The position numbers and the translations under genes are program-made. The notes beneath the pieces are model-generated. The model was not told where the DNA came from and did not search any database. It saw only the letters and a list, made by a program, of their open reading frames with translations. Below, piece after piece: positions 35,701-47,353 of a DNA stretch of 64,000 bases (the first letter of the stretch is position 1; every line of letters begins with the position of its first letter). Source of the stretch: Sanderia malayensis. Lineage: Eukaryota > Cnidaria > Scyphozoa > Semaeostomeae > Pelagiidae. The stretch lies in the NCBI GenBank assembly GCA_013076295.1, contig RQOL01000855.1, positions 2,170,001 through 2,234,000 of the forward strand, written 5' to 3'.

Positions 35701-36613
35701 CAGTGGCCTAATAGCTTTTACGGTGGTCGTAGGTCGTAGGTGGTCGTAGATTATTTGCACGTATCTGATTCGGTTCTTTTTTGCATGTATATTTGCAAGT
35801 CTGGTAATTTGAATGCCATTTTTCTTTGTAGGTTAAAAATAAATGTGTTGACGTCAGTAAGCTTCCAGTCTGTCTCAAACGTGTCAGGCCAACTGAAATG
35901 CAGAAGGAATTTGAATCTCGAAGGTATCTAGCATCTAGTTATAACCTCAATGCACGCTCTTGAACCATATATAATCACAAACATGGAGATTATAAGGGGT
36001 AATATAAGGGTATAGGGGCTTGCAAAGAACACATAAGGAATTTAGTAGCAAAGTGGGGTGATGAAGGTATTAGAGAAGATTCTATGCTATGCAGAGCCAT
36101 ACAAGATATGCTAGGTATTAAAGGGAGATTTGAGGCCATGTTAAGAGATAAGATTCCATTGCTTTTTGTTTATTTATCATCTTTGTTTATGTCATTCGTA
36201 TATTTCTATTTAATTTTCAGATTATGGAGCGATGTAACATCAGCTTTGAAAGAAAATAATCTGGAAACAGCTACTTCTGCCAAGCATAAGGTTGGCTGTT
36301 ATTTTCTTTATACATTAGTTCATTTGTACCTTCATTTATTCGCAATTTGTTTACATTTATTGATTTTTCTTAACAGCTTGAAGAAAGGCAGAGGGCTGAA
36401 GAAAAGCAGAGGTTAGCTTTAGGAGTCAAATGGAAAACAAAGGTATTTTCAGATAAATAAATTTCCTCATCTCAGAGATACGAAAATTTCTGTAACATTC
36501 ACTAATTATTATTCTCTTTATTTTTCAAGTTGTTTCACAAAATAGATGATGGTTGGTGTTTTAATGGACATATAAAACTTAAAAAACAAACAAAGATTTT
36601 GTCATCAAATTAA
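29779..36613 (+). CDS. OSBPL9: ORP9-like oxysterol-binding-related protein with RabBD-like leader, copy B
   Basis: Twenty-five phase-consistent exons: 29779-29934, 30364-30401, 30492-30597, 30712-30759, 30887-30968, 31066-31385, 31653-31694, 31811-31840, 32060-32107, 32321-32366, 32644-32680, 32790-32896, 32982-33124, 33374-33459, 33573-33654, 34370-34535, 34681-34791, 34943-35006, 35215-35311, 35406-35449, 35538-35631, 35832-35923, 36221-36290, 36377-36442, 36530-36613. They give 752 residues (human ORP9 736). Residues 34-66 resemble a Rab-binding helix; PH domain 68-165; an acidic linker with EFDDIKQ, a weak FFAT-like (VAP-binding) site; ORD with [29 protein letters not shown] (505-512), [10 protein letters not shown] and WVELGG; then RLWSDV and [15 protein letters not shown]9 transfers PI4P/sterol or phosphatidylserine between ER and Golgi/endosomes. 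The frame is intact, so this is the likely functional copy. Confidence 0.95.
33655..34316. repeat. 42-bp minisatellite, copy B
   Basis: Same array as 3619-4280, with the same unit number and only a few base differences, starting at the donor after the exon ending 33654. Confidence 0.9.
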
Positions 36614-38670
36614 GTATTAATTTTCTACAACTGATTAAATTACATTCGGAAACTTATGACTGAGAAATATATTGCTAGGGTTTGAGCATGCAAGCAGTTT
36701 TGCTCGACCTTTTAAGCGCATGCGTGGGTGAAATTTTACCACAAGCAACCTGCAACGTGGATTCTTTTTGGATTAAATTCATAAGTAACATGTTTGGTGA
36801 TCAATGCCTGTACCAAATGCCACTGGGATTTCTCGGCTGTTGTTTCTGCTGGAGATTGCCGCTCTTGAAGATCGAGAGATTCAGAGTAACGAGCATTATC
36901 TCCATTGGCAAAACGAGGAAAGAGGGTGAGCTTTAGTGGCTGCTCGGTACGTGGCATAGGTTCCCCCGGGGAAGATAGGGTTTCGCCGTCTTTTGGCGAA
37001 ATTTTATTGGAACCGGTTTATTCATAAATTTGTTTAAATAAATTTTCATAATTATTTTATTATCTTAATTTCTGATTAATCATCAGTCGTTGAAGGCCAG
37101 ACCGAAACTTCTTTAAGAAGTCTCGACCATGTACAGCACAGCTCAACATTCAGATTTCATCGTCTGGATGTGCTGATGCTTTTGACAATTATAGAAATCG
37201 TGAAGAAGGAGTGATACTTCTTGACAACGTAGCAATGTCCGAATCCTTTGCTTGTGGGATGTATTGCAGTGCGCATGCTAAGTTGGAGCTCTGTTCTTGC
37301 TGATAAGAATGCATCTTCATTAGCTGTCTTCTGTTTCAAGAACAATTGATGCACGAGGAGTTTGTATTTGCATATTCTCGTGAATATTCTCACCGGATAT
37401 GTAGTGCTGTCGTACGATGTTTGTGGTGCGCGACTGCGCAGAAATCGGTATAAAATCCGTTACACGTGCCTGCTCGTGTCTTTTGGTTTTCAGTCTTTCG
37501 CCGGAAGAAGCAAGGTTTAAGAGCAAGCGAAGAAGAACGAACGAAGGAGACTTGCAGGAAGAAGAACCATGAAGAAGAACAACTCGAACAGCTTCACCTT
37601 GATAAACAGCGTTTCAGTTTGCAAGTTGTCAAATAAGGAATTAGGAACATGTGAATGGCAATAAATCAAGATAATACCACAGAATAGGATTGGAGGTTAT
37701 GATGAACCGAAGCTTCGTTCGTGCAGCAAGGTAATTTTACGATGTTTCATATTGCATATGGCTGCCGCTTTTCATTTTTTTTTAATTCCGCTGAGTCCTT
37801 TTTTTATAATTCCTTTGCTGTTGCCTTCATATTAAATATTAAATGATGTTTATTTTATTTCTGGCTTTAACCAGGCGAGAGATTTAAGTGGAAATTAAAG
37901 AAGGAAAATGTGTTGAAAAGAGAAGCTTCCCAAGGCGACGCTGATACCATGGACTGAAACATTTGCAAAATTATCATACTGAACATGAAGGTAGTCTTAT
38001 CCTATCTTTCTTCCAATTGCTTTTTTGGTTGATGCTCCATTTTCTTGTTTGTATTATTTTGATATTGAATTGTGATCTGCTTTAATTTTTAAACGTTGAA
38101 TACCGAAGCTGACAGCATGACCGAAGCGTTGGGGAATCTCAAACAATTCTCGTTTCGATTATATTTTTATTGCTGCCAATATTTTTAGCTATAATGATTT
38201 TCTTTATGATGTTTTTTATTATTATCTCATACTTTATTTAATACTGGTTATATATTTTATTTTTAGCTATCACCAGACGAGATTATGAGCTGTAATTGAA
38301 GAAAGAAAGCATGGGAAAAAGAAAATTCATTGCATTAAATATTAAGAAAAGGTCAAAGCTTATGGTAGTGGAATGAAGAACGAAGAAGACAAATAATTAA
38401 TGAGCGAACTTTGTTATTAATAAACATTAAACTTTTTATGATAAATGAATTTACAGAAAATCGATTCGCTAATATTTAGCTGCTCTATAATTAACAGGAC
38501 ACGGCCGTCTGGCACTTCCTCCCACCTTTTCAAACTTAAATTTTATAAATTCTATTTATTATCGAAAAACAGAAATTCTGCAGCAAACATACAACAATAT
38601 GATAACGGAACCTGATAATATTTATCTTGCAATTATAATATACATATTAAAAATTTCGTCTACAATTATC
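36614..38670 (+). other. Convergent-gene spacer with possible non-coding transcript, copy B
   Basis: Counterpart of 6566-8614. The TATA-like GTATAAAATC and the splice-like signals are kept, but substitutions and indels are far denser here than in the flanking ORP9-like gene. The 9-bp hairpin of copy A has one mismatch here. Confidence 0.25.
38555..38560 (-). terminator. Poly(A) signal of RFWD3 copy B
   Basis: AATAAA on the minus strand about 110 nt past the stop, at the position matching copy A. Confidence 0.55.
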
Positions 38671-41600
38671 CTATAACAAATCCCAACGATAAACAGATAG
38701 CTTCTGGTCAGTTAAAGTGGCTAAAAAGTTGCAACCGTTAGAATAAAGTGCGCAGCAATCAAGTACTGGCGTCGATGACGTCATCTTCTGAATTTTCACG
38801 CCATTACTGCAATCCCAAACCAATGCCTGGAAAAAATTCATCGATTAAATATACTGTCATACCAGTATATAGACACCTGAATCATAAGAGAAAATCATAC
38901 CGATTTTGATGCTTCGTCTCCTGCCACTGCGTACAAGTGACTGGTGTCTTCGGCGCAACTGAACAACATTGACTTCGCTAGGACTTTTGAAACACTACCT
39001 CCATTGCACTGTTGTATTTCAGTAGCCGAGCACAATGATTGATTGTTCGAGATCGCCATACCCGAGCCTCTCATCTTGTAGATCTTCAAGATAAATAAAA
39101 ACTTATTACCGTGAGGGCACTAGTAAAAATGCGTTGTCTTAGGATTGCATTGGACTGAAAATATACTCACTATATGCTTCGTGTTTGGGAAGTATTTCGA
39201 AGGACGATATGATGCCATAAATTGCCGGGTATTTTCTTCAAACGAGATGCCAGTTAGACTGCCTAAAAACAAAGAAAAACCATAATTTAATTGTTGCCGG
39301 CGAAGCAGAAACTTACAAGGAATTAACATGCTCTATCAAAATAAACTTTTACCTGGGCAGAGTTGCAGTGGATGTGGCAAGTATTGAGACTCTGGACATT
39401 TTTCCCAAAACCATCCTCCATTCAACGTGCCCACTAACAGTCCTTCAATGCTAATTTTAAAAGAGCGACAATACTTGAAAGCATAACGAAAAATATAGTT
39501 TGCTAAGTTAAGTATTAAATAAACTACACTTTGAATAGTCGAATGTATATCAAGTAAGCTTACCTGAAATGTGAATTTGGGGATGGAGGAACGTAAGCAA
39601 TAGAGACAACAGGACATGGAGTTCCATTTGGTGCTAAGAGACACCTCAAATACGCGTCAGTTTTTCGAATATCAAAGACAAGGCATGTGCCATTTTGCAG
39701 CCCACAGTACATGTAGTTTGTGTCTGTATTATTCCATTGACAGCTCCATACGGGGGATGGACATGTGTAGCTTGAAATAATGAAAACAATTAACATTAAA
39801 GTGCATAACAAGTTAAAGACAGTTGAAAATTTGAAAAAATAACAGTTTTGAGCTTACATAAACAAATTCTAAAAATGCAAGGATTTGAAGTCATTGCAAT
39901 CCTGTATGTGGGTGGTGGGAAAATAGAGCCCTGCTTCACGTTGGGGCAATTGATTTTCTTTATGAAATAAAGCCAGCTGCACAAATAGCTACTTACCTTT
40001 GAACAACTGTATTACTGGTCATACTTGTCAACTTCAATGATTTGTCCATTGATGCAGACAGCAGCAATCTACCTCCTCTCGAATTAAAGGAAACGTCTCT
40101 GATGACATTTTGATGAATAGAGACGTATTCACTTGTACGTGACTCCAGCGAACTAACCTAACAATAACAAACAAACTGGTGATTATACAACAATTAATGA
40201 GCCACTGTTAATAATAATATATTAATGAACAGCTCTTATAGCTAAGCATCTTTTGACCTGAGACAAGTATTATAGTAGAGATATGCCTTTGTGATAGGTT
40301 TAGATATGAAAAATATTTTATGATTTAAGTGATATCTCACCTTTACAACACCATATCCAGGAAATAGTTGATTAGGAGATGGCTTTGAAATTGCAATCAT
40401 TCCATGCTGTTTATCAAATGCCATGACCCTGGCATTGGTCTGGAAAAAATAGAATTAGAAGCATCAAGGCATGTGGAAAATGTAAAGTACCTGTTGCATT
40501 ACATATCAGGAAATGAAGATTGACAAACCTGAGATATTTGGATTGTCTTCTGGTGAACAAAGATCCTCTTTTGAACAGAATGGTCAGAGCCCTGTGATGA
40601 TTGTGATGATGAAAATCTAAAAACAAAAAATAATAGTTATAAATATTTCCAACCTTTATACCATCAACCTGTTATAAATATGATAACAATCTATTAATCC
40701 ACATCACATGTTTGATTGTAGCCTAATTTCAGATCTTGCTCATTCATTATGATCCTAACTGAACGTATTTGATTATACTCTTAAAACTACAAAGTTTTGT
40801 TTTCAGTTTATGCATCATATTTTGATACAACCTTGAGCAACACAGCTGGATAAAAGGTAATAACTTGATTATTTGACAAACCTTTCCCTTTGATTAATGA
40901 TCTGCTGCTCATGGAGGTATGATTGTTGCTTTATTTGCTCTTTTAACTTCTCCACTTCTGCTTTGGCCATTTCAAATTGAAGCATGATCCTCATTTGTGC
41001 TTGTTCTGCATTCATTCTCTTTCCCTTCTCCTCTTCTAACGATGCCAATGCACTGAAAATCAAAATGATAAGCATGAATAACATTGCAAATACATAACAA
41101 AGCCTTTAATAGTTCTAATTCATGATAAAACATCACGTGTTTCTCTTAGAGAGGTGATGTTTTATCATGCCTTTAATAACAAAGCCTTTAATAGTTCTCA
41201 TTCATGATAAAATATCACCTGTCTCTCTCAGAGGTGTCAATGACCTTAAGGGCCTTGCAATACAGGTTTCTAATATCTCTTCGTTTGGCAGGGCAGTTAC
41301 ACTGTGGACATTTGTCACTTGACTTGCCCTTCAACCATCTTTCTATGCAACTGCAAGGAACAAAAGAAAATCAGATTAAACGTATTGCCAATGACTGAGA
41401 AATGTGCAGTTTCTGATTTCCTTTGCAGCTTTGATCAATTGCCATACCTCCTTCCAAACAAGTGACCACAATTGAGACAACAAAGTCTATGTGATCCAGA
41501 ATTCGACCACGGCTCAAAGCAAATTGGACATCCTTGCATCTGCAGAAGTAAATGAACGATATATCAAACAAATTATCATAAGCAGAGCCCTCAACATTGA

Positions 41601-42030
41601 GGTTGCTGATTAACTAATGTAGAGACAGATTATCCTCTCAGAGAAAAATTGTTGAAATATGTAGAACTATCTGTTGCAAAATGTGATTCCTTCATTACCT
41701 CAGTATCACTGTCTGAACCTGAATCAGTCTTTTTAGGCTGAGAAGAACTGCAAACTTTATCATCTTCTTTCAAAGAACATGAATCATCACTCACAACAAC
41801 CACTGAGGCATCATCTGCATGCAAAATACGAAAAACTTTAAAACCTCACATCTAGTTTCGTTATTAATTGCTAGCTCGTTTTTACACCATTTTATCTTAC
41901 CTCTTTCAATTAGTGTTGGAATTACAAGATCTAACCCCACATCAATAACTTCACCAATTAGTTCGCTTGGACCATCAAAAACAAAAAAGTCAACTTCTTC
42001 GTCTTCCTGGCTCGAAGGCTGAGACGCCAT
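38671..42030 (-). CDS. RFWD3: RFWD3-like RING/WD40 E3 ubiquitin ligase, copy B
   Basis: Exons 42030-41901, 41814-41699, 41539-41448, 41350-41219, 41052-40882, 40616-40529, 40439-40341, 40157-39997, 39770-39564, 39450-39353, 39262-39171, 39083-38901, 38826-38671 have the same lengths as copy A and give 574 residues. Domains are the same: RING from residue 86, coiled coil, WD40. The stop is TAG instead of TAA. Only scattered residue changes are seen, for example S to P before NTKHI. Both copies could make protein. If the duplication is real, this genome has two near-identical crosslink-repair ligases; if it is a haplotype artefact there is one. Confidence 0.93.
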
Positions 42031-42274
42031 TTTAAACAAAAGACCTGATCTTCACTGTGAACTCAATTTGGATGAAATAGAAAAGATGCCCGTAAAACGT
42101 GGACGCTGTGCCAAAATTACTTAATGAAAGCTTCTCTCTTCTTTTAAATATGACGAGGTGCGAAGGAAACGACAAAAAAATACTTTCCAATGCCAAACAC
42201 CTCACGAATATTTACCACTTACAGTGTTGAGAGCCAATATCCACTTTCCAGTTACTTCCCTACTTCAATTAAAA

Positions 42275-42478
42275 ATGCCGCGCCGCGAGGACATATTGTG
42301 TACTAGGTTGGCAAAAGATACTAGTGCTCAAAAGAACTTAGCTAACTGGGCTCATTACATTGCGTCCATGTGCTTAGCTCAAATAACGGACCCTGTCAGT
42401 AGCATTACGTCATGCATACTCCTGCGCAGTGACCTATATATGGCACTGCGCATACACACCCACCTTTACGGCCTCTAA
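42275..42478 (+). CDS. Small unrecognised ORF upstream of RFWD3, copy B
   Basis: Same frame as 12319-12522, starting MPRREDILCTRLAKDTSAQK, followed by satellite. No family recognised. Its identity in both copies may simply reflect the recent duplication. Confidence 0.25.
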   Translation: MPRREDILCTRLAKDTSAQKNLANWAHYIASMCLAQITDPVSSITSCILLRSDLYMALRIHTHLYGL

Positions 42479-43022
42479 CCCTAACCCTAACCCTAATCTT
42501 AACCCTAACCCTTACCCTAACCGATACACCATACACTGTCAGTAGCATTACGTCATGTATACTCTTGCGCAGTAGCCTATATATGGCACTGCGCATTCAC
42601 ACCCACCTTTACGGCCTCTAACCCTAACCCTAACCCAAACCCCAACCCTAACCCTAACCGATACACCATACACTGTCAGTAGTATTACGTCATATATGCT
42701 CCTGCGTAGTAGCCTATATATCACACTGCGCATACACACCCACCTTTACGGCCTCTAACCCTAACCCTAACCCAAACCCCAACCCTAACCCTAACCGATA
42801 CACCATACACTGTCAGTAGCATTGCGTCATGTATACTCCTGCGCAGTAGCCTATACGTGGCACTGCGCATACTCACCCACCTTTACGGCCTCCAACCCTA
42901 GCCCTAACCCAAACCCTAACCCTCACTGATACACCATACACTGTCAGTAGTATTACGTCATGTATGCTCCTGCGCAGTAGCCTATATATGACACTGCGCA
43001 TACACACCCACCTTTACGGCCT

Positions 43023-43054
<32 letters not shown>

Positions 43055-43310
43055 AAGCCCCAACTTTAACCCTAACCGATACACCATACACTGTCAGTAG
43101 CATTACGTCATGTATACTCCTGCGCAGTAGCCTATGTATGACACTGCGCATACACACCCACCTTTACGGCCTCCAACCCTATCCCTAACCCTAACCCAAG
43201 CCCCAACCTTAACACTAACCGACACCATACACTGTCAGTAGCATTACGTCATGTATACTCCTGTGCAGTGGCCTATATATGGCACTGCGCATACACACCC
43301 ACCTTTAAGA
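42389..43310. repeat. Satellite with telomere-like (CCCTAA)n blocks, copy B
   Basis: Six full units and a truncated seventh ending at CACCCACCTTTA, after which unique sequence begins. The second unit has CCCAAACCCC where copy A has a pure CCCTAA run, so units have been exchanged within the array since the duplication. Confidence 0.92.
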
Positions 43311-43344
43311 AATTTAAATTACAAATTAATCAAAACACAAAGTA

Positions 43345-43418
43345 GATGTTCTCCAGGTTTTGAACCAGGGTCTCGAGCTTAGCGTGCAGGTAAGTTTCCA
43401 GTACTCTACAGAAGCGCT
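43345..43418 (-). repeat. tRNA-derived SINE-like fragment
   Basis: On the minus strand TGTAGAGTACTGG resembles the second half of a tRNA D-arm/A-box, CTTACCTGCACGCTAAG could form an anticodon arm, and GACCCTGGTTCAAAACC resembles a T-arm with B-box. The stems are imperfect and the first tRNA bases are missing, so it is not a working tRNA; an AT-rich tail follows. Confidence 0.4.
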
Positions 43419-43665
43419 TCCTAGGAAGGGGGAATACATATGGTCAAAGGAATCAACGCACCAGTCATTATGTCATCCTTGACGTCATTTACGCTCCTGC
43501 GCAGTACCACATTTGATTGTTCTCGGAGAGAAGGCAAAGGCCATGGGTCGTTAGCTTGAAAACAAAAACACTTCACGCACACGCTCAACTTAACAGAAGA
43601 GCAAATCAGTTGTTTTTGTTGCAAAGTAAGCACATATTTTACTGACATAATTTAATTATTTCAGG

Positions 43666-46337
43666 ATGCTGAGTAAAAGCAGGTCAATGCTTTTGAGAAA
43701 CTTTCCTGGAGTCAGATATTTGGTTAGATCGCAAGGAAAATCACAACAAACTTTGCCAATACTTGCAAAATCTATCAGTATTTCATCAACAACTTTGACC
43801 AAAGAGTATGACCATGCTTTGCCGATTTCTGAGATTCCTGGTCCCTTGAAAGTGCCTGTGCTTGGCAATGTTTATCAAATGAAAAAAGCTGGGGGCATGC
43901 AACACTTTGATAAATTGCTACAGCAAATGAAAAGAGAATATGGCGATATTTTTCAACTGAAGTTTGGCTCTGAGAGAATGGTGTGTTTGGCTGATCCTGA
44001 CATGATAGAGGATGCATTTCGAAAGGAGGGAAAATATCCAAGAAGAGAGAAAACCTTCCCTGCGTGGACAGATTATCACAAGAAAAGGAACATGCCGTTG
44101 GGTGTCTTTGTAGCGTAAGTCAAACAAACGTGCAAAACATATTGAGATTGCTTTGAATTTGTGTCCAGTCTAGTCCATGCAATTGATAATCTGGTTGAAT
44201 GTTTCTACTTTTAGCCAGGACGAAGAATGGCAAAGACAACGAAGCGCATTGAACCCAAAACTTCTGAACATCAAGCATGTTGAGCATTACACAGATGACT
44301 TCAACAAAGTAATTGATCAATTTCTGCATAAGCTCATCTCATTGAGAGATCATGACATGGAGATTGAGCACATTGAAAAACATTTGTTCAAATGGTCATT
44401 GGAAAGTATGCCTGCTGATAATTAAATGTTTCCCCTTTCCTCTAATATTCTTGCTCTATTTTGGGGGAACAAAAAAATGTGTAGGTGCAGTGCTTTCACT
44501 TTGCTCTGCATTTGCATGAGTCTAATTGCGAGTCAACACTAACGGCTTGCAAAACTGAATGAAATTTGAAAAGTGAGGTGCAAATAATTTGAAAACAATG
44601 AAATGTCTCATCACAGCAGTATGTTTATGTGACAACTCCTTTTATGTGGACGTAACATCGTGGGTACAGTTATAAAGATATACTCTTTTTCCAGAAAATG
44701 TTGGCTTTTGTCCCTCCTGCCAAAAATTGTTTTCTTCATGACTGGGTACAAGTACTGTGGCTTCTTGGTTAATAAACTGACCATAATCTGATAAGGTTTT
44801 TCTTCATTTCTTTAGGTGTATGTACTGTTTTGTTTGAGACGCACCTTGGCTGTTTTTCCAAGAACAGTGACCCTCGATATGATGAGTTTATCGATGCGGT
44901 ACATACCTTGATGGATGTTGTCATGGAACTTTACTTTGATAGCTCCATAATTGACAAGGTTATTGAATCAGATGGTACAAAGCAGTTCAAGCACAGTTTG
45001 GATGTCATTTACAGAGTAGCTGGTGAAGAAATAGACAGAAAGCTTAAGAAATACAAGGATGGCACTGCCAAGCCTGTTGGTGAAGACACGGCTAAGGAAT
45101 TCATCCCGTATCTATACTATGTGCAAGAACAGAAACTTGCAGAAATCAAAAGTAACATTGCTTCTTTAATGATGGCTGCAGTTGAGACAGTAAGTGAAGT
45201 CGTCATTTAATGCTGTATTCATCTTGTGCGAAGCATAACCCTCAGATGATCCATGCTTTGTTTGCAATGTTTGCAATGTTTTTGTGTGTAGAAGGTTCTG
45301 ACAAAAACAATAACAAATTTGTTTATGTTTTAAGACCTCAACATCAATGCAGTTTCTATTGTTTAACCTTGCAAACAACCAGAAAGTTCAGACCAAACTG
45401 CACGAAGAAATCTCAACAGTACTGAAACCTGATGAGCCAGCAACTCCAGAAACGTTGAAGAAAATGCCATACATGAAAGCTGTCATGAAGGAATCCCACA
45501 GGTAGCAAGGAATTTGACGAGTGTTTTGCTTTGACTTGCTATGATGCATACATGTTTCTTTGTTTCATCATTGAAACATTGTTTGATAATTAATTTTTTC
45601 TTCAGGCTATCCCCTGCTGTACCAGTGAACATGAGATGGTTTGCAGAGGATAGATGCATTGCTGGCTATGTAATCCCTGCAAAGGTTCCTACTTTGTTTT
45701 TGTTTTACTTCCCCGCAGAATTAGCCACCTTTGTGACAGTATGTGTCAAGCATCGAAGATTGCAGAATAATCAAATTTTGACAATTGTTTCCTTAGACCT
45801 CCATATTCCTGCTTCATGACGAGGTTTGTCATGATGAAAAACATTTTGATAAACCTGAGGCTTTCAGACCAGAACGATGGCTCAGGGATGGTAAAGAAGA
45901 ACAAAAAATCCACCCATTTGCATCGCTTCCGTTTGGATACGGAGTGAGGGGATGTCTCGGTTCGTTTGTCATACTTAAACACATTGCTTTTGAATTATAT
46001 CAGATTTTATCCCCGCTTTGCATGTCCCTTGTGTCGTTTCTTATCGCGCAGTGACAAACAAATTTTCTCGTTTTTAGGAAAGAGACTCGCAGAGCTTGAA
46101 CTTCAGTTGCTTTTATCAAGGGTTTGCATTCTTAACCTACTTTGTTTTATCTGTTTGTCTGCTACTACAATTACTCTGAAAGGTGTGCGTTTACATATAA
46201 TATGAATATCTTACCTTTTGTTGCAGATATTTGGAAAGTATGTCGTTGAATGTGACAAGAAGACATTGGATACTGAATGTGTTTTGTTGATAAACCGGCC
46301 AGATGAGAGTCTTAAATTCAAGTTCTACGAAAGATAA
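43666..46337 (+). CDS. Cytochrome P450, mitochondrial clan (CYP11/24/27-like)
   Basis: Eight exons: 43666-44114, 44215-44405, 44816-45189, 45335-45501, 45606-45684, 45797-45959, 46078-46121, 46227-46337; all phases agree; 525 residues. The N-terminus is Arg/Ser/Lys-rich without a membrane anchor, like a mitochondrial import signal, followed by PGPLKVPVLGNVYQ. The I-helix has AAVETTS (334-340), the K-helix ESHR (391-394), then FRPERW, and the heme loop FGYGVRGCLG with Cys 473. These are the complete P450 signatures. Clan members take electrons from adrenodoxin and hydroxylate sterols or vitamin D-like molecules; the substrate here is unknown. A likely 5' UTR intron (43628-43664) precedes the start. 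Confidence 0.93.
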
Positions 46338-47353
46338 AAGAACAATTTCTAAGATTGCTAGTATTGCTGTTTCTTTAACTACAAATAAATTTGATAACGC
46401 TTTAATGCATAAAGATTAATTAACGCATCTAACTTGCTCTTTTATTTAATTCATTCATTCATTCACTTTCATTCGCTGATTTATTCATTTTTATTCACTG
46501 ATTTTATATATTCATTATTTTGTTTGTTGATGCACTTAATAATTCATTCATTAATACACTTATTGTTTCACACATTCACAAATTCATTCATTCATTCACT
46601 CACTACTTCACTACTACATTTCTACATCGTACACTCGACGCTTTACGAAACTTTTCTTGAATTGTTTGTAATTTTTCTTAATTTCTATTGATAATTCTCA
46701 GCAATAATTTCGGAGTTTTTGTTTTCATTGCAATCTACTTTACATACTGAGTACATACTGCACTAAACATAAACTTAGTTAGTCTTCATCTTCAGCCCAA
46801 ACTAACCTTAAATATTAAAAACAGGAGTATATTATCAAACAATATATTCATAAATTCGTCAATAGCTAGCACAATTTTCCAGCACTATCTGAAGCATAAC
46901 GTTAAGTAAAATATTAAGAGACACAACACATGATATTTTCATAGGTTTTACGACAAATTACAGGAGTTGTGTGAATATGAGAGACACTTTATTTTATGTT
47001 TAATACAAGAATCGAAACCGTTTTGATTAAGTTCATGAAAATTTAACGCCCACTTGTGAAAACAATTTGTAGATGAAGGTGATTGAACATTTCAGAATTT
47101 CTCATTGATAATTTGAAAACGAAACCTGCCCATTGAAATGCGAATACCCGAAATATTCGAATTTCAATGAAATGACATAAGGCTGCATAAGTGACGAGCC
47201 ATCTGGCTAATCCACACTCGCGTATCATATCTATCTGACTATAGTAATCTCATCATTTAGAGCAGAGAGTCAATCGACCAGAGCAGCAGTGTGATAACAT
47301 ACGCCTTCATATACACACGGGACAGTATTAGAAGCAGAGGGATAAAAACAACC
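46338..47353. other. Intergenic region with a TCATT-rich microsatellite
   Basis: Between the P450 and GPCR genes. 46440-46610 is rich in TCATTCATT units. The rest is AT-rich with no recognised gene; the GPCR promoter should be near its right end. Confidence 0.5.
46384..46389 (+). terminator. Poly(A) signal of the P450 gene
   Basis: AATAAA lies 47 nt after the stop codon. Confidence 0.6.

Larger units (their letters stand above)
30014..43233. repeat. Segmental duplication, copy B
   Basis: Partner of 1-13265. It holds a complete ORP9-like gene apart from part of intron 1 and exon 1, which lie just left of the compared stretch, then the spacer, RFWD3 copy B and the satellite. Beyond 43233 copy B continues with one more satellite unit and then the P450 locus, while copy A runs into other satellites. 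Confidence 0.95.

Noticed and set aside
43345..43418. A functional tRNA gene on the minus strand
   Set aside because: The A-box region is incomplete and the T-stem is mismatched, so only a tRNA-derived repeat is supported.
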